Below, piece after piece: positions 14,036 through 26,485 of a DNA stretch of 64,000 nt. The notes below the pieces were generated by a model. That model worked only from the letters and a program-made list of their open reading frames with translations. It had not been told where the DNA came from and searched no databases. The stretch is from positions 47,401,963-47,465,962 of the forward strand of contig CM048554.1 in the NCBI GenBank assembly GCA_026413225.1, read 5' to 3'. Position numbers and translations under genes: made by a program. Origin of the DNA: Otis tarda (Eukaryota > Chordata > Aves > Otidiformes > Otididae). Numbering within the stretch: position 1 is the stretch's first letter; each line of letters opens with the position of its first letter.

Positions 14036-17000
14036 GCTGGGGACTTCTTTGGCATGCACATGGGACAGCACTTCAGTCGTACTCATTCAACTGCTAGTGT
14101 TTTCCTAAGATGTTACTCCTCATGGATTATATGTGTATATATAGTGTATGTTTATTACATTATATAGTTTAATGTTAAGTACTGTTCTTTTCTGCAAAGT
14201 GAGTATTGATAAATCCGTGTGCTGTAACTTGGGCAGCTCTTGTGGCACAGCAACTGGCTGCTGTTGTACCTTCTCTCCTGGTGTGAGCTTGCTCTCCTCT
14301 TTTGTCATAAAACAACCACCGAGGAGGCTCTGTCTCTAGCAAGTTCTGCACCTTGAGGCCATGACACCTTCTCTTACCACAGCTTTATTGCCAGCCCCAG
14401 GCACGTGCAAATCGTGAGCCAGATCCCTAGCAATCACAGGACTGACTTTAAAATGAGATTCTGGGAGGAAGAAGTAGCACTTTGCACTGACTCTCATCTT
14501 TTCCCTCTAGAACAAGATATTCTGCCCTCATTTTGTGTGATACCTTCCCAGGACTGAAATTAATCCTGAGCTATGAATGTGTGTGTATCGTTCTCCTTAC
14601 TCTGCGAGGGCTTTGTTTATCCCTTCACCAGCAGCTTGGGCTGGAGAAATGCCACTGTCCCACCCTGGTCCTCCTGTGTTGCAAGAAGCAGCTGTCCTGG
14701 TCATGCTCCTTCTCAAGGCCACAGTTGTCAGACTTCCCTCATTCTTTCATCTATCCCTTACTACTATGGCACGGGTGTTATTTATTTTATTTTTTTAACC
14801 TTCTGCTCCCTTTCTGTGTTCCCTCTCCCCATTTACATTTGGGTTTTCATCCTTCCAGACATGCATCTGGATCCTGCCCCAAGTGTGTCCTCAGGTCCTG
14901 TCTGTGCCTCCTGTCTGTGTTTTCCCTTGCTTGCTTACAGTCTTCATGGATATCTCCTGACCCAGTTTCTTCTTCTGGGAGAGTACTTCTGAAGCACTCA
15001 TGTGTTTCTTGCTGCTGTTGCAATTGAAGGAGTTGCTATGTTTTAGACCCATTTAAAGCAATGAGAGATGGTCCAGTCTGTGCAGGGTGTAATCTTCTTT
15101 TAATCCTAGCCATGGTGACTTCCTTGTAATGGCTCGCTTTTGGCATCCGTCCTATTGATTACACGATGGGATTGAATTTTAAAAAAAGAAAGAATAATAG
15201 CTCTTTTAATACGCCTGAAGCCTAATGATGAAATTATGAGACTTGGCAAGCTGCAACAATGTTGATAGGTGCCAGACCTCTCACCCAATATTTTCTTTTC
15301 CTTCCCCCATATTTCCCTGTGCCTTTATCTTACTTCCTTCCAAGGAACCCGAGGCCCTGGTGAACTGCAAGTCAAGTTTCACATCAGGTCTGCCCGATAG
15401 CTCGGATCATAAATATAAAACCGTTCTATGAGGCCTAATCTATTTTCAGAGGTACGTTTATGAGATAAAAATTACTTTGATCGCTGAAACGGCATTGTGT
15501 CATTTTTGGAAGGAAATGACAAGGAAGCAACTGTTACCAGGCCTATTTTCACCCGCCGTTAGCTTAGACCTGATGAATTGCAACTCCAAGGTCACTTGCC
15601 TTAACAGTTCCAAATTAGGTTGCCAATTAATATTGATTATCTGAAAAGCAGTAGGTTGATGTATATTCTATTATTAATAGCTGTTAATGCACTTTAAAAT
15701 AGCAATCTGTTTTGCAAACATTTTCTGGTTGTTCTTTTTTAATGAGTCTTGGCAGTGAAAACCCCAGTTTAACACATGCAGAACTATGGTAACTCGATGA
15801 AGTATTTGTGGTTTTTTGCATTTTGGGTGTGTTTTCATTGTTTTTTTACTGGGAGTTACACTTGATTTTTGAGACCAAATGGAGACAAAGGCAGAGAATT
15901 ATTTCTATCTAAACTGGTACATTGTGGTTTCTTCTTGTGTTAGTGCATATCAGTGCAAAACTCTTGCATCATTGCTAGATGAATTTTAATAACTTCCTTT
16001 GACATTGCCTATGAATATTTTTATCACCACAGAAGCCATCTTAGAAAATCTTTCAAAATAGGAAAGCTAATTTGAATAAAACGGTAACAGGTAATTTGAG
16101 TTCCTTTTCTTGCGCTGTTTAATTGCTTTGTCGCAATATGTGGAAAGTACCTGGAAAGCACAGGGAGGAAAATGGGAAATCTCTCATATATAAGGAAAAG
16201 CCTTTAGATAACAAAGTTTGGGAGGGGAGAAGATATCTACGTAAATGTAGTCATCAAGGTAAATGCTTTTTCCTTTTCTTTTTCTTCCAGAAAACTTGAA
16301 TATTTGCACAATCTGGTGTTGCAAGTTGTAAATGCTTAATACTTCTAAAAGAATAAATTGCTTTAGTGCCTGAATATGTAGGTAACTGTCAGCTTCAAAG
16401 GTTCAAGTGAGTTGGAAGAAATGTGTGGAGAACTCAGTATAGACAGATACCAAGTGGAATACAAAAAGCAAGAGAATACGCTCAGATAATATAACAGAGG
16501 TCTAGATGTAAGTTTATATATAAATTAAGACTAATCATGTTACAAAAAAGTGAATTTCTGTGGTTCTGCTTTTACATTAAAAAGTGGAATACTCACTTCC
16601 CTCTCCCCATCTCTGTCACACTGGGTTTCCCAAGCTGCTTGTTGTAAGAACTGTGCTGCTTCTATGAAAATTGAGATGGAAAATTAACCTATCTAATACT
16701 TTTCAAACTACTTTTACAAATAAGACCACCTTTTGCTGTAGAATATCCTCACTGTGAGCTGGTTGGTACTGTAAGACATCAGTAATTTTGCACTCTTCAC
16801 CAACCATTAAGAGAAACTGAAATCAGTGCTGTAAAATGCACATTAAAGCTGTAGGGATAAGGTGGAAAGAGCCATTTCATCTTTTGCTTGAGAAGTGAAC
16901 TGATCTGAAATTTCCCTTGTTGTATGTGAAGCATGATCAAGATGGGGTGTAGTTTATCGTTACAGTCTCCGGGATGCATGTTGCCCATCTTTCACCGCAC

Positions 17001-17404
17001 TCCACTTCAGTGACCTAATGCAGGGTGCTAAACCTGACAAAACTACTAGCTCTGACTTCTCCTTAGGGTTATTCTTCTGACCCAAGTTCCCTGAGTCCAA
17101 CAGGCATGCAGGCACAAGGGGAGCGTCAGGGCAGACCCTGAGGGTTGCAGGTGCCGCTTTGGGGTAGATGCCTGCTGGAGCAGGTCTGCAGGGCGACATG
17201 GGCATCACTTCTGCTGCTCATCACTGAGGCCACCACCCTGGCTGGACGCACTGTTCTTTCTTCCTTCTCTGGTGGTGCTGGTGCGACTGGAGCTCAGGGG
17301 CAGGGTGTGGGGAGCAGGAGACCCCTCTACCTGGGGAGCGTGTGGGGTCCCAGCTCTGCGGCTGCGGGGTGGCCGCCAATTTCAGTGTTTGAAAATAGCG
17401 CTGG
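14036..17404. other. Non-coding DNA, no gene recognised; contains a conserved-looking block
   Basis: The ORFs at 14533-15027 lie in C/T-rich sequence and encode nothing familiar. A block at about 15440-15740 is rich in homeodomain-type ATTA cores and contains CCAAGGTCA (15586-15594), an SF-1/ERR-type half-site. 17090-17400 is GC-richer with about ten CpGs. Confidence 0.55.
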
Positions 17405-17575
17405 CAGCCAGGAACTTCTAACTGCAGCTCTGCTAATGACTGGTGTTGTGGTTTTGGGTAACTCCCTTGGTCGTCTTTGAGTCAGCTCCCCTGTCGGTAA
17501 AAAGGGGATGATACTCCTTTGTAACTTACTGTTGAAATGATTAACTATTGTGCTTCAGATGTGAAGGTCCTGCCA
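17405..17575 (+). repeat. MIR-type SINE (plus orientation)
   Basis: The order of segments follows the MIR consensus: CTGCAGCTCTGCTAATGACT, then GTTTTGGGTAACTCCCTTGG, then GTCAGCTCCCCTGTCGGTAA, AAAGGGGATGATACTCCTTT, and GTTGAAATGATTAAC. These match the familiar 'ctctgccact...ttgggcaagt...cagtttccccatctgtaaaatggggat' series. The copy is diverged but nearly full length; ends are approximate. Confidence 0.8.
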
Positions 17576-20500
17576 TATATTTTTAATGTTGGTATGGAGA
17601 GGCCCGTTGACTTTTGTTAAGATGCCCTGGTTCCAAAAACACCACAGGCTGTGGGGACTGTTTTGTTTTTTTTTTCCCCCCTTGTTAAGTTATGAAACAG
17701 ATGAGATTGACTCTCAGTACCGAAGCTCTAACCACCACTACCAGCCATTTGAATCTTACTCTCCTCCCTTTTCCCTTCCTCTCCACAACTGCCTTCTTGA
17801 CTGTCCAGTCTTCGTATCAAACCTTTCTTAATTGAATTAAAGGTAGAGTGGCAGATAGAGTTAAAAGGGAAATTTTAGTTGAGGCTGAAGGTGAAATCCT
17901 AGTAGTAAGGCTAAGGGCTTGCCACTAGTGTGGCGAGACAGAGAAATGTTCTGCTTTTTTCTCTGAAACTCTTTCCACATGGAGGCTGTGCAGTTTCCAG
18001 GCTCTGGCTTGATTGCCAACCTGAGATATGCTAGTAACTTGCTGTTTCAAAAAAGAAAAAAAAAAAAAGAGTCTAAAAATAATGTTGGGGAGAGCCCAGT
18101 GAGTGAAAAGTTGCAAAATTCACATATGAGATTAAACTAACTTAAAAACCCCTAGGTATTTAAATTAAAGGAAAATATTAGTTAAGGTACTGAGACAGAG
18201 CTCTGAGAGCAGCAGAAGCTTGTTTGCTGTTAATCTCCCACAAAAAAATGTGCTCTCTTGGTTCATGATTGGCCCCCCAGATGCAGGTGGTAGCTTCCCA
18301 CTCCTGTTGAAAGAGTTGACCTGTTAAGGAGCTGAGGGCCCTCCCTAGTCCACCCATTTGGGTGGTGGAATTGTATGGGGCAAGCAGCTGCCAGTGTTCC
18401 TGCTGGGTGGGTGCCTGCCTGCAGCCCAAGACACAAAGCCAGCTGTGACTCTTGCTTACTCTCTCGTTGCCCTCTTGATGCTCAGCCAGCATGCCTTGAA
18501 ATTGCAGGGCTGCTCATGACTTATGAACTTCATAAACTCAAAGAAGTGGGCTTTAGTTTTAGAAAACATATTCTGTGAAATACATTCATAGACTTATGTC
18601 CCCACAAGGAGCCTCTGGTGTCTCTTCATGCTGTCTTACTAGCGCAGGTCGTGAACTCTTACTCAGTAATTTCTGCAGTGAGTCCATAACTTCTGTTACT
18701 TCACAGACTGCTGACTATATATGGCAGAAGGAGACACGTCCCAGTTGTAAAGTAAAATAATTTCCCTCTGGAAGAACTCTAGACAACTCTATTTTGTGCT
18801 GTATAAATTCTTACATGTTTTGTTCTCGACTGTAGTAGTAGAGTGTTTTGCCAAGAGTGCAGCATTATGGCAGAACTTTTTGTCCCTCTTTATCCATGGA
18901 GGGATGTGGTACAGCACATTGCCCAGGTGTTCTTGTATAATACAAGTCACCATGAATTACAAAGTGGGGAGAGGAAGATCTGGATATTGTAAGCTTTGGT
19001 GCTCAGGTCTGCCATGAGTGATTCTTCTTGGAGTTCACTTCATGTCCCTTGTTTAGCCACATGAAAGTTTGAGTCTCCAGCAGCAATTGACATTAGCTAG
19101 AGCAGCCGGATCAGTTTCTGTCCTGGAGCTCTGGGAGGAGCCTTGAATACCCTGAACTGAGGCTGTGGAGCACTGTGAAGGTGAATTAACTTTGATTTTA
19201 GTATTCTGATGGTGTGTAGTGAGCAGCTAGTGCCTCTGAAGAGATGTGCTCCAAGAGCTGTGCTGGTTGGAGTAACCTAAATGTATTTCTGAACGGATAG
19301 CATTGTTGCAAAGTGGGGAGGATGTAAATACTAGAGGAATTGTGCAGAGTTTTAGTCAGTTGGGTAAGATAGAAAGGTTTTCTTGTGGACACTGCATTCT
19401 GCAAGCTTGCTGTCAATGTTTCTGAGCGTACTACACATCACATCAATCAACTGTAATTGTGTACAGTCCGGCAGAGGAGATTAAGTTTAAACTCTTCAAA
19501 ACGTTTTCCTCTGCCCATTAGCATCTTTATTGGGCCTAGTTTGACTAATGTATTCTTTATCTTCTGAGTAAATTTTGGTAGAGACGTTTGGCTGTTTTGT
19601 CGGTAAGTCACTGATAACCATTATCCTTCTTTGATAAGCCAAATACGCAGCCTTTTTAAGCTCTCAATATAGGATGTATTTTCTGAATCTTTAGCTGTAC
19701 TTGTGGTGTTTTCTTTTCTGAAGTGAATAGACCAGAAATGCATGTTGCCCTTGCTGTTATTGTTCTTCAGATAATACTCTCCCTCCCTGCCTTGCTTTAT
19801 ACAAAATAATGTTCTTATCCGTCCAGAGGCTACGTTTCCTTGCTTAGCTGCAGATTTGTGCAGGAAGTCTAGTGTCTAGATTGTGTCTGCCATGACCCGC
19901 AGTCTTTTTCACAGGATCATTGCCTGCCCGAATGCAATTCCCCAAGGGTAACTCTCATGGTTGTTGTTTTGTTTTTTTTTTTTAATTTTTTATTATTCCT
20001 AGGAGTTTGTAACTTTGTATTATTGCTGTATTAAAACCAGCTGTTGTTCAGATAAACTATAGCTAACAAAAAATATACTTTACCAAAAAGTAACTTGGTT
20101 AGGTTTTTTTTGCTTACCATTGCTCCAGGTTTAATGTTCTGTGCAGATTACAAGAAGTGATTTCATGTTTTCTTTCAGCTCCCTGGTAATGGCAATGGAC
20201 AGCATCCCATCAGGCCCCCAAAATACCAGAGAAAAAATATGAGAGGAAGTGGGGTACATTGTGTCATTAGAGATAACACAGGATTTTGAATCCCTAAATT
20301 GAACTTCTTGTACTTTGCAGTTTGGGTTTGTGTGAACATAATTACAGCTTTGAATTCTTTGTTTTAAATATTACATGTTTGTGGGGGAGTAGTTGTTTTG
20401 TTTTTGCTAAGTAGCATTTTTCTAGAGAACTGTATTCATACCACTTGTGTTCTTTTTTTGAAGGTAAAATTTAATGTTAATACTTTTTTTGGTCTAGTTC

Positions 20501-22640
20501 TCATATGAGATTAAGTACCAGACGACTGCACATTTACCATCATCTAACAGTCAAAAGGTACAGTCTCGCAAAGACTTGGCTAAAACTAAATGAATAGCTC
20601 GCAGTTTCCTGTGGGTGTTTTTTTTTGTGTCTGTGTGTGCACTGCTTACCAATAAGAAATAGAGCAACTTTCCTCTTCTGAGATAGCTATGTTGCCAACT
20701 TTTATATTGTTGAAGTAATTTTGTTAAACAAGAGGAAGAAAATAGTTCATAAATTGTCAAAAGGAATTTGTGTACAAAGTGTGCTGACCGGGTTGGGTCT
20801 GTTTTTCCTCCTTCATTTCATCAGGAGGAAAAAAAGCTTGTTGCTTTAGTACTTCATTAGCCCTTTGCTGAGCCTTAACAGTATACTGCTTTAATGATTT
20901 ATTGTAACGGTTGCCTGTGAGTATAGTATTTGAACACAAGGCCTTTACTTCCGTAGAGGTGTTGTACATAGCTGCATTTTTTGCATCTCACTCTGCTCGT
21001 TTCTGAAGTGACTGGAGTAATCTGCTTAGAGCAGCGTGGGAAGCCTGTGGGGACTGGAGTAATGGTACTCTCCTACCAAAGCCATCTTCTGATGGCCAGG
21101 GAATACTCTGTTTGGTCTGTCTTTTTCAGACTCAGATTAATTTTACCCCTAATAAATACTAGTAGTATCCCTTTGATCCTGTACATTGCTAGTTTGAAGG
21201 CTTCAGTGTTATTCTAACAATTGCATGCTTTTTGTTATACAAAGGAAAAGTGTGCACTCTCTGGCCCTTATCCTAGTTTGTGCTATTTAAAACAGACAGG
21301 CAAATGAGTAGACTTGACTGTGTCCCACTTAAACTTCCTCTGGATTTCTTGAATAGACAACTTGGAAGAACAGATTATCTCCTGTCCTTTTCCTGCTTTC
21401 TTCTCCTGGCTTACAACTTAAAATATCCTCTGCCTCGAGAGAGGGTGATGATGAAGTCTTCTCTAGAAGTGTTCTCTGGAGTTGAACTAGTTACACCGTT
21501 AATCCCACCACCAAAACTCAAGTGAAGTAGAGCTTTTTGACACAACGCTAGGAAGATATCCAACAAGCTTTTACTGCCTGAAAAATGTGCTTGGTATGTA
21601 CCTGTGCAGCATGCTGTGTAACTTTTTCCTTTGATCTTTTGGATGGACCATGCTGCATAGAAAACTTCCCGTTTCTACAAAGAGAGGCCGTTGGAGAACC
21701 CTTGGGGGTGCCTGCATTATCTCTCTAGCAATTGATAGATGCGTATTCCATGTGTCACTTACTCGGAGAGATCAGCTGTTGTTCCTCAGTTCTAGTTTGA
21801 GTGTTAAAGCCAGATGAGGATGTGGTGCGAGGGAATGAAAAGGATGAAATGGCATGCTCTGAATACCCTAGTGAAGAGTGGAGTCTTGAGATGCTTTGTG
21901 GCTCTTGACTACTTGGGACACGAAAGCAGGGAAAAACTTTTTTTTTTAATTTAGATTTCAGGAGGTACTTAAGGGTCATCTGTAGGATAATCTGGAGTTC
22001 TGTCATTGGTTTCTGGTGAGACCTGTTTATGCAATAAGTTTGACTAAAAGTAGCAATGGTCACCATTCAGCAAGACCATAGCTGGCAGTGGTTAATGACA
22101 GCATGTTCTTTTGCATTATTAAAGTACTTTTAATAAAACAAGAAAGAGGGCTCTATGTCCGGATGTCATGTTGATGGATCCTAGTGCAAGAATCAAAACA
22201 GGTAATGGTCTTTAAGCAGTAGTGAGTCGCATACAGTTAAGAGCTCCCATGCTGTCTGTCATGCAAGATAAGTTCACGTTTGCTTAGCCAGCTTTCTTTT
22301 CATAGGTGATTTTGGTTTTCAGTACTGATATTAAATTGGATATTATTTCCTGATGTTTTCAGATGTTGCAGTGTTATATTAAAGTGTTAATCCTTTCCTG
22401 GTTGCTAGTTCTCTTTTGTATGTGTTTGTATTTACTTCTTATTAAAGAAATACTATTACACAATTGCATAAAAGCATATCTGAAGAATAGTTGAAGGAGA
22501 GACTGACTTTCTATGTTCTTTTTCTCCCATTTAACATAAATTTAGACTTATGTGATATTTTACTAGCAGTCTCTTGCTTATCTGGGGAAATTATTCTTAA
22601 AGACCAGATGCTGAGAGTATTCTTTTCATTTGGAAAGGGT
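17576..22640. other. Non-coding DNA, no gene recognised
   Basis: Only short unrecognised ORFs are present. It contains an A-rich run near 18050-18069 and a T-rich run near 19971-19990. No promoter, exon or further repeat can be supported. Confidence 0.6.
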
Positions 22641-22690
22641 TAACATCAGCTTTTCATGTTCAGCTGGCGTGGCTGAACATGATGATGTTA
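22641..22690. repeat. Inverted repeat, 19-bp stem
   Basis: TCATGTTCAGC (22654-22664) is perfectly complementary to GCTGAACATGA (22672-22682) around a 7-base loop. The outer TAACATCA (22641-22648) pairs with TGATGTTA (22683-22690), with a 5-base bulge on the left arm. All 19 pairs are Watson-Crick. Its role is unknown. Confidence 0.85.
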
Positions 22691-22959
22691 GAGACACAGC
22701 CATACAGATTGCTGTTGGTGAGAATGTTGTTTGTATAAGTAGTTTCCTTAGTAGGTGATGAATTTATTTCTTAATGATTTAATTACTTAGTCTCAGGAAG
22801 TCCTTGGGGGGGAAAAAAAGATACGTAGGAAGTTCTGCCAGAGACTTAGGTAGATGTGGTAATAGAGGAGGGAAGGGAAGACTTCTGAAGTTAGATGTGG
22901 CAAAGGAAGTGCTGAAGCGAGCATTGACCCAAAATGCTGAAACATAGAATGAACTTGGG

Positions 22960-23160
22960 GAGGCAGGACATGAGTTCTTCTGGTGATTAGGCCAACAGCA
23001 AGTCCCTTCAGCCTGAATGTGCCTCTTGAGTTTCCACCTGTGTGAGATGAATTATAATATGTGCCTTAGAAGTACTGTGAAGGTGCTAAATTAATACTTT
23101 CAGTGGGGGATCACAGGATGCTTTGAATAAAGCTTTACAAAAGTGCACAGTGTTCTTACT
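22960..23160 (+). repeat. MIR-type SINE (plus orientation), with 3' end preserved
   Basis: AGGCCAACAGCAAGTCCCTT, then TGAATGTGCCTCTTGAGTTT and CCACCTGTGTGAGATGAATT follow the MIR core. The segment GGATGCTTTGAATAAAGC, then TTTACAAAAGTGCACAGTGT and a TTCTTACTATTAAT end resemble the MIR 3' region (gctttgagatcc...gcgctatagaagtgcaaagt...tattatta). This is the clearest of the three MIR copies at its 3' end. Confidence 0.8.
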
Positions 23161-26100
23161 ATTAATACCAAATAGTTTGTGCGTATCTCTTAAATGACAA
23201 GGAAAATGAAATGTGCCAAATTTGTGGAGCTGTAGAAACATTTGCTCGTTATTTTGAAAGAGCTGGAAAGTGCAGATGGAGAAGGCAGGATTGAAATCTA
23301 CGTATGGATGAAAAAATCCCATGGACTGTCATCATGGATGTGGTTTTGAAATCCTTCATCTTGTTGCCTCGTGTCTGTAAATTGGCTTTGTAGGTGGCTG
23401 AGCATTTCTGACAGAGCGAGAGGGAAGAGAGCATTCACCAATGTAGAGTAATGCACGGCAGAGGAAGCTGCTGCTCAAACTCTTTATTTGAAGAAAATGT
23501 GACAACCCAGGAACTGCTATAGTCCTTTTCTTAAATAGGAAATACATGCAACCACAAAAGACAAGTGCAGAGCTAAGTGACTGGCTAGAACCTATATTAG
23601 AAATCTGAAGTTACAAGAAATGGTCTCTTGGCCTATTTTGCCGTTTGGATCATACTTCAAAAGCTGAAAAAAAAGGTCAATATTCAGCAGAATAACAATT
23701 GTCAGCATTTTAAGCTGCATGTCTAGAGTAGGGTTGTCCTTTCAAGTCATGCCTTCATCTGCTCTGCTTGGTGTCACTGAGATGCAGACGTTCTTCATAG
23801 TGGGGGCGGATCTTTGCTATCCTGTCCGAGCTGTCTCCAGCTTTGGAATGTCTCTGTCTGCTTTGCCCCGGCGCCACTTCTCCTCCACAGAGAACAGAGA
23901 AAGATTCACGTCATCTCAGATGGCTGGAGCTTCTTGCTGTACAGTTGTTTTAATTGGTAACAGTGAAGTGTGAACTTCCTGTGAGCAGGTGAGAAGTGAA
24001 AGCCCTGCATCTCTCTTGTTTGGGATACTAGTGCGCTCAGAAATGAGGAAAGTGCTACCATTTAACTTTGTGATAGAGTCAAAACACAGAAACCCCCCCC
24101 CCGACCTCCTATTATTCAGAGACACAAGTCTTCAGCTTGGTTATTTAGGAACAGCTATGTGGTGATCGGGGCGTTCTTCTGATGGGCAAGTTGGCCATCC
24201 TTTGTTAGTTCTGACTAACGAAACATTTTATTTTTAAATGAGCTCTGGTAGATTTGTTCTTAGCTAACCAGTTAAATATCCTAGGGAAGGCTTTGTGGCT
24301 AGTAATTAATTCTAGTAATTAATTCTGCTGTTGAGCTAGGGTTCAACAAATGGCTACACTGATTTTACTTAAGCAATGCTAACCTGAGAAGATATATTGA
24401 AATTCTTTGACCTTTTTTAAAAAGTTAAACTCTGTTAAACTTCAGCCTAGGAAAAGAACACCTTTAGGTCTACATTAGGGTGTTTCCATCTCCTAGGTAA
24501 ACCCATGTGGGCAAAGCAGCACTGGTTGCTTGCATCTGGCGCCTAGACCTCTACTTTCCAAAGGAATCCTCTCAAACAGGCTGTAACATCAACCGACGTC
24601 CAGCCCTGTTGTGACAGTGGGTTCAGACTCTTCTGCCCCTGCTCCTCTTTATGCGTACTACTTTTCCAGCACACAACTGCAATGCTGGTGCCATTTGTCT
24701 AGAAGATGAAGTTCTCTTACTCTAGAAAAGCAGTAGTAGTACAGCTAAATTGGTTCTTTTGCCTATAAATATTACTGCTATTTAATAATGATAGGAATTC
24801 TCCTTTTTGAGCTGAAAGCACAAACAGCACTGTGTTCAGACAAGTTGTTCTGACTCAACTTCAACCATAGTTTTTAATAGTCATTAAATGCTTTATTGTA
24901 TATGAAAAACAAACAAAAACATTTTTATTTTGGAAGAATGAGTATCTGATATGACAGCATAGAGCAAAAGTTTATTATGCATATACAGTTGAAATAAGTT
25001 AACTTGTTTAAACTGTATTGTAGACACAGTGCTCCTGCATTTGAAAAAGTTTCATGACTCCGTATAACCATATCAACATGTTTCCATAGTTAATTTCCAG
25101 CCTATAATTGTATTATCTTTTGTCTAATGGAACATCATCATATTAAGTAAACTAATAACCATAATGTTAATGTTGCTGATGCTTTATTAGATACTACATT
25201 AAAAAAAGACCCAAAACAACAAACCACAGTCCTACATTCACTTAACTAGGATATATTTTAAGTCGTGAAGCTTTTCTCTGAGGGAAAGTGAAGGCTGAAT
25301 TTAAAAATACTGTATCCACTGCTCAAAATGGACCAGTATACAGTAGTAGGCCATAGTGCTGCTTGTGAGGACATCAAATATATTCCCAGTGCTTTTCAGA
25401 ACTGTTCTGCAGAGAGGAACAAATTTTATGCCAAGGTTTCTGTCGCCTTGTTTATGTGTGTCGACATGTATGAAGCAAATAGAGAAACAGTGGCAGTGAG
25501 TATAAATGGGTGATGAGGCAATGCAATTCTTTGGAAAGGGAAGGGAGAAGTTACTGCAAGTCTTCAGTTGGTAGAATTAAGATAATTTCAAGATCACTGA
25601 TAATTGTACTGAACAAAGTTATTTCTTGTTAAATTTGAAAATGCCACCAAAAATCAGGGATATGACAAATAAATTAATGCCCTGTGTGACAAAGGACATG
25701 TCATTACTTTTGGTATGGACTTACTTGAGAGGTATGAATGTTAGCAGAGACCAGTCCATGTCTGTACATTATGCAGAGGGAAGGACTTGCTGCATTCTGG
25801 ATAGCGGTTTACATCAAAAGGGAGTTGGGGTGGTAGCAAAAAGCTAAGAAAACTAGCACTACTAAAAGAATGTATATAGTCTCTAGATGCAAAAGCCAAA
25901 TGTGTTCTCTAGGAGTATATAGTATTACTAGAGTATGATGGCACAGAATCACTACTGGGCTATGGAGTCTAGTTTGTATGTGCCTGCTTTAGCAAAAAAA
26001 AAAAAAGCTTTAAAAAAACCCAGGTTTTAGAGAGCTGAGAGATTGATTACAGTTAGAAAACCTGTTTTACTGATTTATTTTTTTTTTTAAATAAAAAGCC

Positions 26101-26430
26101 TACCATGCTTACTTTAAGTGAAGTACTTGAGTTGTATTTTGCAAATATCTACAGAGGAGAGAACGTACAAAGCTCTTCAGTTTAGTAGGAGGTGTAATGA
26201 GATTGAATAGCTGAAAGTTGAAACCAGATGAATCTGAGCTAGTTGTAACACACAAATTATTAATTAGAATAAATTACTTACTGAAACAACGCCCTTTGGA
26301 TGTGATGGATTCTTGATCACTTGCTTGTGAGTTAGAATTACAAGTTTTTAGCAAGGGAAATTATTGCTGATGTATATGTTCTGGACTGTAACAAGTCACC
26401 TGTCTGCACGTAGGTCTGTGGCACACTTTG
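23161..26430. other. Non-coding DNA, no gene recognised
   Basis: It contains a C-run (24093-24102), a 13-base perfect tandem duplication (24301-24326) and an AT-rich interval at about 24860-25260. There are short unrecognised ORFs only. Confidence 0.6.
24301..24326. repeat. 13-bp tandem duplication
   Basis: AGTAATTAATTCT occurs twice head to tail without mismatch. Each copy holds a TAATTA homeodomain-type core. It is probably a simple local duplication. Confidence 0.9.
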
Positions 26431-26485
26431 GGTGGAAGGTCAGACAGGTGATCACAATGGTCTCTTCTGCTCTCTGGATCTATGG
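26431..26485 (+). repeat. CR1-like LINE 3' end fragment
   Basis: GGTGGAAGGTCAGACAGGTG leads into ATCACAATGGTCTCTTCTGC and TCTCTGGATCTATGG. This parallels the CR1 3' terminus in sauropsids (..agatgatcacaatggtcccttctggcct..atctatga). No ORF of the element remains. CR1 is the dominant retroelement of birds, which supports the avian reading. Confidence 0.5.

Noticed and set aside
14533-15027. 164-codon ORF overlapped by two others in different frames
   Set aside because: It lies in C/T-rich sequence poor in stops, which inflates all frames; the Leu/Cys/Ser-rich product is compositional.
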